Positions 1 through 5,681 of a DNA stretch of 20,459 nucleotides are shown piece by piece. The position numbers and the translations under genes are program-made. A model generated the notes under the pieces. That model did not search any database. It saw only the letters and a list, made by a program, of their open reading frames with translations, and had not been told where the DNA came from. The stretch is from a virus. Location: the IMG/VR virus record IMGVR_UViG_3300029952_000152, positions 1 through 20,459 of that record, one strand, 5' to 3'. How positions within the stretch are numbered: the stretch's first letter is position 1; every line of letters starts with the position of its first letter.

Positions 1-30
1 GCCGTCTATTAGGTCGTTTATAGATTTCAT
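1..30 (-). CDS. Start of a minus-strand gene cut by the left edge
   Basis: The first ten codons of a gene that runs off the window. Its ATG overlaps the TGA of the preceding 45-residue gene in an ATGA junction, the same coupling used throughout this minus-strand series. The visible N-terminus reads MKSINDLIDG. No function can be assigned. Confidence 0.6.
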   Translation of the reverse strand, partial: MKSINDLIDG

Positions 31-164
31 TCTGAGTCCATCACTTCCTCTACGTCGTGGCCTGTTTCCTTTTCGTGCTTCTCAGCCTTCATCCACGAAG
101 TGGTGGAGTAGCAGCACGTTTTACAGGAAAAATATGGCTTGTAATCACATTCACAGTTGTTCAT
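27..164 (-). CDS. 45-residue protein with a C2H2-type zinc finger pattern
   Basis: A very small open frame whose ATG overlaps the stop of the upstream 100-residue gene (ATGA) and whose stop overlaps the next start. A GGAGAAGGA Shine-Dalgarno-like stretch precedes it. Cysteines are at 4, 6, 14, 17 and 18 and histidines at 30 and 36. Residues 14-36 fit the classical C-x2-C-x12-H-x5-H spacing, with Phe12 two residues before the first Cys as in many C2H2 fingers. The central hydrophobic positions of a standard finger fit less well, because Thr and Ala stand where Phe and Leu are usual. The Lys/Glu-rich tail ends in an acidic stretch. It could be a DNA- or protein-binding regulator. The zinc fold is inferred from spacing alone. 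Confidence 0.7.
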   Translation of the reverse strand: MNNCECDYKPYFSCKTCCYSTTSWMKAEKHEKETGHDVEEVMDSE

Positions 165-463
165 TCCTTCTCCCCTCCCGGAAAGCCTTTCGCGATGTCG
201 GAAAGGAACGATTCATACGCTATCTGAATTTTTGGGGTTTGCTGTTCTGCAACCAATATAAGGCCATGAGCAACCTTCAAAAGATCCTCAGCCCATTTCA
301 GGCGGGATTCGAGGTTAACAAAATCGCGGTATGCGACAACTTCTAAGAGCGTTTTCCTCTCGTGCTCGTAGTCGGAAATATAATCCGCGAAGTAGGGCCG
401 CGTCTCACCGGCTTGCATACCTTTATCGTAATTGGAACTATCCCATATCCAGTAAGTCTTCAT
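161..463 (-). CDS. Hypothetical protein, 100 residues
   Basis: A member of the minus-strand small-gene series. Its ATG overlaps the stop of the 46-residue gene upstream by 4 nt, and its own stop overlaps the next start. The N-terminus is rich in Trp, Tyr and Asp. Residues 35-75 look helical and amphipathic, with many Glu, Lys and Leu. No signal peptide, membrane segment or catalytic motif is visible. I do not recognise the family. Being inside an overlapping operon is the main evidence that it is real. Confidence 0.7.
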   Translation of the reverse strand: MKTYWIWDSSNYDKGMQAGETRPYFADYISDYEHERKTLLEVVAYRDFVNLESRLKWAEDLLKVAHGLILVAEQQTPKIQIAYESFLSDIAKGFPGGEKE

Positions 464-600
464 CCCGCCTCCTTCGCGAGCAGGGCGCGGATCTTGTTCA
501 GCGCCCGATTTGCGCAGTCGTCCGATTTATAATTACTAACGCTTCCGCCCCATTCAGGAAGCCTTCGCGTTTCCTCATAATACTCAAGGGCAGTTTTCAT
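460..600 (-). CDS. Hypothetical protein, 46 residues
   Basis: The open frame extends further upstream to 726, but that extension is Arg-rich and antisense-like. The internal ATG at 600 overlaps the stop of the upstream membrane-protein gene in an ATGA junction, so it is the likely start. The product is a small soluble-looking protein beginning MKTALEYYEE, with one Cys and a helical C-terminus. It has no recognisable domain. Neighbours on both sides are coupled by 4-nt overlaps, so all are probably translated from one message. Confidence 0.62.
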   Translation of the reverse strand: MKTALEYYEETRRLPEWGGSVSNYKSDDCANRALNKIRALLAKEAG

Positions 601-779
601 CGAAAGGCCTCCAAGATCGCAGCGCCGATGGCGTGCGCGAACCCGCAAATCATCATGAGGATGAAGAGAGTTATTATTCCGAACCCGACCCACTCGACGA
701 CGTCTTTGAATTCGACGCAGAACCAAAAAATCCCACCGAAAACGAGAAAGCCTATCACGATGTTAATTAACGTCTTCAT
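597..779 (-). CDS. Small single-pass membrane protein, 60 residues
   Basis: The N-terminal half is strongly hydrophobic (residues 4-23, with Ile, Val, Phe and Gly). After a short charged stretch around residues 24-28 a second hydrophobic stretch follows (about 30-57). The protein therefore has one or two membrane segments with almost no soluble domain. The stop overlaps the next start by 4 nt, and the start lies one base past the upstream stop. In phages, proteins of this size can be holin-like or superinfection-related, but no lysis gene is beside it and nothing specific supports that here. Confidence 0.72.
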   Translation of the reverse strand: MKTLINIVIGFLVFGGIFWFCVEFKDVVEWVGFGIITLFILMMICGFAHAIGAAILEAFR

Positions 780-780
780 C

Positions 781-1011
781 CTACCCGCCTTCCGGTTCGG
801 AACGCTCCGCCGTGACCCACATCATTGAAACGTACTCGTCGCCGCGCCTTACGAAGTTCAGACTTCGTTTCACATTCTTCGCGCACTGGATGTGAAGCGA
901 GCGCGGGTGGCCGTCTATTTTCAGTTTTTCGCAGCGGGTGCCCCAGAGCTTTCGTCCGCACTCCCAGCACAGGATTCGGCCGGGAGATTTCTCTTCAGGA
1001 TTCTTTGTCAT
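781..1011 (-). CDS. Hypothetical zinc-ribbon-like protein, 76 residues
   Basis: The ATG has a GGAG eight bases upstream and overlaps the 3' end of the DnaJ-type zinc gene in another frame. The sequence shows C15-x2-C18, a lone C27, and H40-x2-C43, a CxxC/HxxC arrangement typical of small structural zinc sites. The rest is basic, with an Asp/Tyr/Trp-containing C-terminus. I do not recognise a named family. The next gene downstream starts two bases before this stop on the coding strand, consistent with one operon. Confidence 0.7.
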   Translation of the reverse strand: MTKNPEEKSPGRILCWECGRKLWGTRCEKLKIDGHPRSLHIQCAKNVKRSLNFVRRGDEYVSMMWVTAERSEPEGG

Positions 1012-1138
1012 CTTTTAGCTCCTGTAGTTCTTGTAATCCAGTTCCATGGCAGACTGGGCATTCTTTCCAGTCCCCGGGGATTTCTACCGAGCCGTAGCCC
1101 TTGCACCGTGGGCACGGAGGTCTAATCAGTTGGCCCAT
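995..1138 (-). CDS. 47-residue protein with two DnaJ-type CxxCxGxG motifs
   Basis: Reading from ATG at 1138 gives MGQLIRPPCPRCKGYGSVEI and then a short acidic tail. Two motifs of the kind found in the DnaJ cysteine-rich domain are present: C9-x2-C12-x-G-x-G16 and C27-x2-C30-x-G-x-G34. Together they could bind one zinc ion in a hairpin. A GGGA sequence lies about ten bases upstream. The gene overlaps the previous stop by 17 nt and the next start by 17 nt. Short stand-alone proteins of this type occur in phages and plasmids, and their role is not established. No J domain is present, so it is not a full DnaJ. Confidence 0.68.
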   Translation of the reverse strand: MGQLIRPPCPRCKGYGSVEIPGDWKECPVCHGTGLQELQELKDDKES

Positions 1139-1400
1139 CGTGAATCCCTTTCGCCTTATTAATCGTCGCGTGAATCAATTGCAAAATAAGACGGTCGCCG
1201 GTGGTCACGAGAGGCTTCTCAAACAGATGAGATTGAACGGTCTCAAGCGTTTTGATGAGCTCCTCCATACGGTGGTCAGCCTTCTCGGCACGGACCTCTA
1301 GCGAGTTCAGGACGAGTGGGAGCAGTGAGGGGTCATCGATACCTTCGCAGGCCCTTACACACGCAAGCGTACGAGCGTGGGAGACTTCGGTGGGGTTCAT
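1122..1400 (-). CDS. Hypothetical protein, 92 residues
   Basis: The frame is open further upstream, but the ATG at 1400 has GGAG at a good distance and overlaps the upstream stop as ATGA, so it is chosen as the start. The N-terminal region contains the short motif RACEGIDDPSLLP, which resembles a stretch I have seen in unnamed phage proteins. The rest is predicted helical (EVRAEKADHRMEELIKTLET). There is no membrane segment or catalytic motif. Function unknown. Confidence 0.7.
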   Translation of the reverse strand: MNPTEVSHARTLACVRACEGIDDPSLLPLVLNSLEVRAEKADHRMEELIKTLETVQSHLFEKPLVTTGDRLILQLIHATINKAKGIHDGPTD

Positions 1401-1660
1401 TTGTTCTCCGATTCTGCAATGTCGATAAACGTAACGACGCTCCTGAAAAATTTCTTGGCTTCCTCGCCAAGGCTCGCGGCGATATGGCATTCCTGTTGCT
1501 CGGCACGGGCTCCGTTTCTACCGCACGCGGACTCAAGGTATTCGGTGTAGGTCTTCATGAGGGCGGCGTACGCGGCTGAGTCCATGTTCGCAAGCGCCTC
1601 GGCGATTTCGTCGTGCGTATGCTCAACGACGTGGGAGCTTTGGATGGATAGCTTTTTCAC
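1397..1660 (-). CDS. Hypothetical protein, 87 residues
   Basis: It starts with GTG at 1660, overlapping the previous stop as GTGA. The product is mostly helical, rich in Ala and Glu, with two Cys residues and a hydrophobic C-terminal patch (FFRSVVTFIDIAE). I do not recognise the family. Being sandwiched between two coupled genes is the main support for it. Confidence 0.68.
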   Translation of the reverse strand: MKKLSIQSSHVVEHTHDEIAEALANMDSAAYAALMKTYTEYLESACGRNGARAEQQECHIAASLGEEAKKFFRSVVTFIDIAESENK

Positions 1661-1941
1661 GCGACCTCCCGTGACTTCACGGTGACCTGCTTGAACTGCG
1701 TCTGGCTCTCGAACTTCTCCAGGTCTCCGAGTTCGACGAGAAGCTTCTTGCGGTCAAGCGTCGTCCGGTTCTTCGTTTCGACGATGATGGTGATTTCGCC
1801 GGCTTCGAGTACGCCGTCCTTGATGTCTTCTTTGAAGAAATCCTTGAGTTCCGCTTCCTCCTTCTCGAACTGAAGGCGGGCTTGAATCAGGGCATGAAGG
1901 CGAGCGGCTTTTTCGATCTTTTCTTTTGATTGAGTCTTCAC
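1657..1941 (-). CDS. First gene of the minus-strand series, hypothetical, 94 residues
   Basis: An ATG-initiated reading from 2022 is possible, but the GTG at 1941 has AAGGAG seven bases upstream (minus-strand complement of 1949-1954) and gives a better N-terminus, MKTQSKEKIEKAARL. Residues 5-45 are a charged helix, probably a coiled coil. The C-terminal half (DGVLEAGEITIIVE onward) looks like a small beta-rich domain ending in QFKQVTVK. There is no known catalytic motif. It is the promoter-proximal gene of the leftward operon, so it may be made early or in larger amounts. Confidence 0.72.
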   Translation of the reverse strand: MKTQSKEKIEKAARLHALIQARLQFEKEEAELKDFFKEDIKDGVLEAGEITIIVETKNRTTLDRKKLLVELGDLEKFESQTQFKQVTVKSREVA

Positions 1942-1981
1942 GATTAGTCTCCTTATCGTTTTCAACTTTGAATGTAATTCA

Positions 1982-2010
1982 AGGTTATCGCATGGCGTTA
2001 TAGAAGTCAA
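1982..2010 (-). promoter_or_regulatory. Candidate leftward promoter
   Basis: On the minus strand, TTGACT (complement of 2005-2010) is followed after 17 bases by TAACCT (complement of 1982-1987). The -35 is good and the -10 is weak. It lies about 40 bases upstream of the GTG start of the first leftward gene, leaving room for its Shine-Dalgarno site. A TATAAC hexamer at 1997-2002 is a better -10 but has no -35 at suitable spacing. Confidence 0.35.
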
Positions 2011-2032
2011 GCCCTTCGTCAATCCTTTGTCT

Positions 2033-2061
2033 TTGACCCCATGTCAAACTTGACCTATTCT
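2033..2061 (+). promoter_or_regulatory. Rightward promoter for the late genes
   Basis: TTGACC at 2033-2038 and TATTCT at 2056-2061 are separated by exactly 17 bases, which is close to the sigma-70 consensus. The predicted transcription start, about seven bases past the -10 box, falls on or next to the GTG start codon of the terminase small subunit at 2069. The promoter overlaps two inverted TTGAC/GTCAA repeats, so a protein bound there would block it. Confidence 0.55.
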
Positions 2062-2068
2062 GAAATTT

Positions 2069-2659
2069 GTGAATCCAAAACAACGGGCATTTGTTCAGGA
2101 ATATCTAATAGATAAGAACGCGACGAGGGCGGCCATCGCAGCCGGGTACTCCGAGAAAAGCGCACACTCTTGCGGGCCTCGCATGCTGGACAATGCTGAG
2201 GTGCGGCAAGCAATTGAAAAAGGCCTCGAAAAACACGCCGCCAAGACCGGCATCACCGCTGAGCGCGTGATCGCGGAAATGGCCAAGCTCGCGTTCATGA
2301 ACCTGAAAAACGCCTACGCCGAAGACGGCTCAATGAAGAACATCCACGACATGGACGAGAGCACTCAGGCCGCGATTGCGTCCATGGAGACTGACGAGCT
2401 CATGGAGCGCCAGGGCCGCGAAATGGTGAAGATCGGGAACCGCAAAAAGATACGCACGCACGACAAGACGCGCGCCTTGGAATTGCTCGGAAAGCACTTT
2501 AAACTCTTCAATGATCGACTAGAGCTGTCCGGAGAGTTAAAGACGAGTGGCATGAGCCTGGAAGACATGGCGGCTATTATGAGCGATCCAGCTTTAAAAG
2601 AAGACGCAAGGCAACTGGCCCTTCGAGTCGCGAAGGCCAAAAAAGGGGAAGAGAAATGA
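2069..2659 (+). CDS. terS: Terminase small subunit (Terminase_2 family)
   Basis: The N-terminus NPKQRAFVQEYLIDKNATRA followed by AAGYSEKSA is the signature of the Terminase_2/Nu1-like small subunits, which recognise phage DNA and load it onto the large subunit. Residues 1-60 form the helix-turn-helix DNA-binding part, the middle is a helical oligomerisation region, and the Lys/Glu-rich C-terminus (about 165-196) likely contacts TerL. The length of 196 residues is ordinary. The start is GTG at 2069; an in-frame TGA at 2051 closes the frame upstream and no ATG fits. No Shine-Dalgarno site precedes it, and the predicted transcription start is at the codon itself, so translation may be leaderless. 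Confidence 0.9.
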   Translation: MNPKQRAFVQEYLIDKNATRAAIAAGYSEKSAHSCGPRMLDNAEVRQAIEKGLEKHAAKTGITAERVIAEMAKLAFMNLKNAYAEDGSMKNIHDMDESTQAAIASMETDELMERQGREMVKIGNRKKIRTHDKTRALELLGKHFKLFNDRLELSGELKTSGMSLEDMAAIMSDPALKEDARQLALRVAKAKKGEEK

Positions 2660-3186
2660 AAATCAGAAAGTCTACCATCCGCCGCGACGCCATCGAAGAC
2701 CATCGCCATCGCCTTGACTCCGGCGACTTCACGGGCGGCGCGCTCATGAAGCCCTGCAAGGATCAATCAGCGATGCACACGCATCTTTACGAGTTCGAGG
2801 AAGACACCTATGAGACCGGTCCTATGCACAATGAACCAGGCCATACGCACTCTTCTCAACACGGCCCGGTCTCGGCTCCGATGTCGATGCAAAAGCAGCC
2901 AGGCGAACCGTGGCAGAAAATGGACTCGCTCCAGCGCGAAGGTAAAGTCTACGTTCTCCGAAGCGCCGAGGGGAATGTGATCAGTCGCGGGTTCACCGCG
3001 AAGCAAGCCATGGAGCACTACGACGCGTTCGACGCCGACGAAGCCGTGGCCAAGCATTCGTTTGAAAACGCGCTCGGCGAAAAGCTTGACGATGCCAAAT
3101 GGGAGAAGGCCAAAGAGGCCTCGAAGTCGTCTGTCGGCGCGATCAAGTGGCCGCTCGTCCAACACCTGTACCAACAGATGAGCTGA
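2656..3186 (+). CDS. Hypothetical His-rich protein in the packaging block
   Basis: It overlaps the terS stop as ATGA, with a strong GGGGAAGAG site upstream. The N-terminus is basic. Residues 41-69 are His-rich, with two HTH tripeptides (41-43 and 63-65) plus H58 and H69, mixed with acidic residues, which suggests a metal-binding segment. Residues 70-95 are Pro/Gln-rich and probably flexible. The C-terminal half (about 95-176) is charged and looks folded, with a short beta hairpin (GKVYVLRSAEGNVISRGF) and helices. I do not recognise the family. Its position between the terminase subunits suggests a packaging or virion role, but that is inference. Confidence 0.75.
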   Translation: MKIRKSTIRRDAIEDHRHRLDSGDFTGGALMKPCKDQSAMHTHLYEFEEDTYETGPMHNEPGHTHSSQHGPVSAPMSMQKQPGEPWQKMDSLQREGKVYVLRSAEGNVISRGFTAKQAMEHYDAFDADEAVAKHSFENALGEKLDDAKWEKAKEASKSSVGAIKWPLVQHLYQQMS

Positions 3187-3290
3187 TGCGGATAACTCCT
3201 GAGCTTTCCGACATCATGCTCGGACTCGGCGACTCTCTGCTCGTGGCAATCGCCGCGATTTTGCTCATTCTGATCATAGATCCAGATTGA
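3186..3290 (+). CDS. 34-residue membrane peptide
   Basis: The ATG shares one base with the preceding stop (TGATG), a typical translational-coupling junction. The product begins MRITPELSDIMLGLGDSL and continues into an uninterrupted hydrophobic helix at about residues 18-31, ending Asp-Pro-Asp. It is a single-pass membrane peptide with a soluble N-terminus. It ends four bases before the terminase large subunit start. The function is unknown. It is too short for a typical holin but could be an accessory or toxin-like peptide. Confidence 0.55.
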   Translation: MRITPELSDIMLGLGDSLLVAIAAILLILIIDPD

Positions 3291-3294
3291 GCCG

Positions 3295-4647
3295 ATGGAA
3301 GAGGCTATCGGAGCGAGCGTTGTCAGAATGTGGCCAGACACCTTCGCCGAGTGGGCAAGCGAAGGACGATGGATCGCGTATCCGTGGGTGCAGTACCTCG
3401 GAACTAGAATCAGAGACGCAATTGATAAAGGCGGCGCACGGATACTCGTCTCCGCGCCACCTCAGCACGGTAAATCGCAGCTCATATCCAACTGGGTCCC
3501 GACGTGGTTCCTGAATCAATGGCCAAATAAAAAAGTCATTCTCGGCACCTACGCTCAGGCCTACGCCGACACGTGGGGATCGCGCGTGAAAAACAATCTC
3601 ATGCACAACCGGCGTGCGTTCGTTCCGATCAAGAACGACTCGAAGTCTAAGCGCCTGTTCATCACACGTGCCGAAGGGCAGATGCTCTCGGTCGGTGTCG
3701 ACGGTCCGGCTACGGGCCAAGGCGCTGATCTTTTCATCGTCGATGACCCGTTTAAGAACTACGAGGAGGCGATGTCTCCGCGTATCCGCGAGCGCAACAT
3801 GGATTGGTTCCGCTCGGTCGCGACAACTCGTCTCGCGCCTGGCGGCTCAATCATTGTCCTGCACACGCGCTGGCACGAGGCCGACATGATCGGCGAGCTC
3901 GAAGCGCAGGGAAACTGGGAGTATATCAACCTCGCCGCCATCGCCGAGAAGAACGACCCAATGGGCAGGCCCGAGGGCGAGCCCTTATGCCCGGACCGCT
4001 ACGACCGCGCTGCTCTCGATCTGATGCGTCGAGAAGTTGGCGAAATGGTTTGGTCGGCCCTATACCAGGGGAAGCCTGTGCAGGTCGGCGGGAATATCAT
4101 CCGTGGCGAGTGGATCAAGCGCTACAAAGAGCTTCCACGCATGGAGGAAGTCGCGGTATTCGCTGACTTGACCTACAAAGAGGGCGAAGAAAATGACTTT
4201 GCAGTGGTTGAGGCTTGGGGACGCGCGGGTGCTAACATTTACCTTATTGCGCAAATACGCGCACAAATGGGCTTTGCGGATCAACTCCAGGCGCTCGAGC
4301 GGATGTTCGGTCTTTATCCTGACGCTTTCCATAAGGAGATCGAAGAACATGCAAATGGTGCGGCCGTCATCGAAACTCTGAAAGCCACGTTCCCTGGCAT
4401 CGAGGCCAACCGCCCGAAAACTGAAAAGGCCGCTCGCCTCGCCGCTGTCGCACCGCTGTACCATGCTGGAAACGTCTGGTACCCGGATGAGACGATCCAT
4501 CCATGGGTCAACTTAAACTTGAACGAAATAACCAAGTTTCCAAAGGCCAAGAACGACGATACCGTGGATTGTGCAACTATGGCGGTGAATTACTTCGGAC
4601 GCATGGCCTCTTCTATGAGAGCTATGGAGGCACTGGGGAGACGATGA
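3295..4647 (+). CDS. terL: Terminase large subunit, ATPase and nuclease
   Basis: This is the motor that translocates DNA into the prohead and cuts it. The ATPase domain shows the Walker A motif APPQHGKS with Lys60, the Walker B motif LFIVDDP with Asp150 and Asp151, and the coupling motif VLHTRW at 188-193. The C-terminal RNase H-fold nuclease has the acidic residues expected for metal binding: Asp291 in FADLTYKEGE, Glu350/Glu351 in EEHANG and Asp425 in DDTVDCATMAVNYF. The 450-residue length is normal for the family. The Shine-Dalgarno site is weak, so translation is probably coupled to the small membrane peptide upstream. The stop overlaps the methyltransferase start as ATGA. Confidence 0.95.
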   Translation: MEEAIGASVVRMWPDTFAEWASEGRWIAYPWVQYLGTRIRDAIDKGGARILVSAPPQHGKSQLISNWVPTWFLNQWPNKKVILGTYAQAYADTWGSRVKNNLMHNRRAFVPIKNDSKSKRLFITRAEGQMLSVGVDGPATGQGADLFIVDDPFKNYEEAMSPRIRERNMDWFRSVATTRLAPGGSIIVLHTRWHEADMIGELEAQGNWEYINLAAIAEKNDPMGRPEGEPLCPDRYDRAALDLMRREVGEMVWSALYQGKPVQVGGNIIRGEWIKRYKELPRMEEVAVFADLTYKEGEENDFAVVEAWGRAGANIYLIAQIRAQMGFADQLQALERMFGLYPDAFHKEIEEHANGAAVIETLKATFPGIEANRPKTEKAARLAAVAPLYHAGNVWYPDETIHPWVNLNLNEITKFPKAKNDDTVDCATMAVNYFGRMASSMRAMEALGRR

Positions 4648-5681
4648 GGCTTTTAAAAGGGGACTGTTTAGAAAAACTAGCTTCAATCGAATCGAATTCA
4701 ATTGATTCTCTTGTCACCGATCCGCCGGCCGGGATCTCGTTCATGGGGAAAGACTGGGACGACGACAAGGGCGGACGCGATGAGTGGATTAAGTGGATGA
4801 CATCCGTCATGTCCGAATGCCTCCGCGTTCTAAAGCCCGGCGCTCACGGATTAGTTTGGGCGCTCCCTCGCACGTCTCACTGGACGGCTACGGCGCTTGA
4901 GGATGCGGGCTTTGAAGTGCGGGATGTGGTCACGCACCTCTTCGGGACTGGGTTTCCGAAATCGATGAATCTTGAAAAGGCTGGCGCGGGCTTGCAATGG
5001 GCCGGATGGGGAACTGCGCTTAAGCCAGCGTCCGAGCACTGGATCTTAGTACGGAAGCCATGCTCCGAAAAAACCGTAGCGGCGAACGTCTTAAAGCACG
5101 GGACAGGCGGGATTAACATTGATGCGAGTCGGGTGCCAGGCGCATTTGAATCGGGCTGGTCTAAGTCCGGGAGTAAAGCGTCCGAAAATCTCTCGATGAG
5201 TGGGGCTAATACCGAACGGCCTCCAAAACCCGACAGCTCGACGGGCCGCTTCCCCGCGAACCTAGTCTTAGACGAAGAGGCAGCAGCGGCGCTGGATGAG
5301 CAGAGCGGATTTTCAATTACCCGCCCACATCGGACTAAACCAGCCGGAACCGACGGAGGTAATGGGATAACACTTCAATCTTACAAGATGAAGACTGATA
5401 ATTTCATGAGCCACAACGACTCAGGCGGGGCCTCTCGTTTCTTTTATGTAGCTAAAGCTTCGAAGTCCGACAAGGGTGACGGCAACACGCACCCCACCGT
5501 GAAATCCACCGCGCTGATGTCCTACCTGATTAAACTCGTCACGCCTCCGGGCGGCATCGTTCTTGACCCGTTCATGGGCAGCGGGAGCACAGGAGTGGCA
5601 GCAAAAAATGATTTTGATTTCATCGGAATTGAAAAAGATGAAGACTATTTTAAAATAGCTTCCAAAAGGATTGACGAATGA
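4644..5681 (+). CDS. DNA methyltransferase, N4/N6 amino type, beta class
   Basis: The open frame extends upstream to 4503, but the ATG at 4644 overlaps the terL stop and gives the correct N-terminus, a 345-residue protein. Motif IV is DPPA (26-29) within TDPPAGISFMGKDWD. The SAM-binding motif I is DPFMGSGSTG (308-317) near the C-terminus, so the order is that of the beta group in Pfam N6_N4_Mtase. Ala instead of Tyr in DPP[YWF] is unusual for the superfamily as a whole, but the DPPAGISFMGK stretch recurs in phage-encoded members. The region from about 155 to 265 between the motifs probably recognises the target site. It likely modifies phage DNA to evade host restriction. Both ends of the gene are noticeably AT-richer than its middle and its neighbours, which may mark it as an acquired gene. 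Confidence 0.9.
   Translation: MRLLKGDCLEKLASIESNSIDSLVTDPPAGISFMGKDWDDDKGGRDEWIKWMTSVMSECLRVLKPGAHGLVWALPRTSHWTATALEDAGFEVRDVVTHLFGTGFPKSMNLEKAGAGLQWAGWGTALKPASEHWILVRKPCSEKTVAANVLKHGTGGINIDASRVPGAFESGWSKSGSKASENLSMSGANTERPPKPDSSTGRFPANLVLDEEAAAALDEQSGFSITRPHRTKPAGTDGGNGITLQSYKMKTDNFMSHNDSGGASRFFYVAKASKSDKGDGNTHPTVKSTALMSYLIKLVTPPGGIVLDPFMGSGSTGVAAKNDFDFIGIEKDEDYFKIASKRIDE

Larger units (their letters stand above)
1942..2068. promoter_or_regulatory. Divergent control region with clustered TTGAC/GTCAA half-sites
   Basis: This 127-base gap separates the leftward small-gene operon from the rightward late genes. The pentamer TTGAC or its complement GTCAA occurs five times, at 2006-2010, 2018-2022, 2033-2037, 2043-2047 and 2050-2054. 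Two neighbouring copies form the perfect inverted repeat TTTGAC-CCCAT-GTCAAA (2032-2048), and another pair forms GTCAA-AC-TTGAC (2043-2054). Some copies double as -35 boxes. The layout suggests an operator for a repressor or activator that controls both directions. No such regulator gene is identified in the window. Confidence 0.5.

Noticed and set aside
460-726. Full 88-codon version of the 46-residue minus-strand gene
   Set aside because: The extra N-terminal 42 residues are Arg-rich and overlap the membrane-protein gene, while the internal ATG at 600 forms a clean overlap with its stop.
331-828. A 165-codon plus-strand frame across the leftward small genes
   Set aside because: It is opposite a series of genes with tight 4-nt overlaps and is Arg/Ser/Pro-rich as expected for an antisense frame.
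4503-4643. Upstream extension of the methyltransferase frame
   Set aside because: It overlaps the conserved nuclease end of the terminase large subunit; the ATG at 4644 gives the normal family N-terminus.
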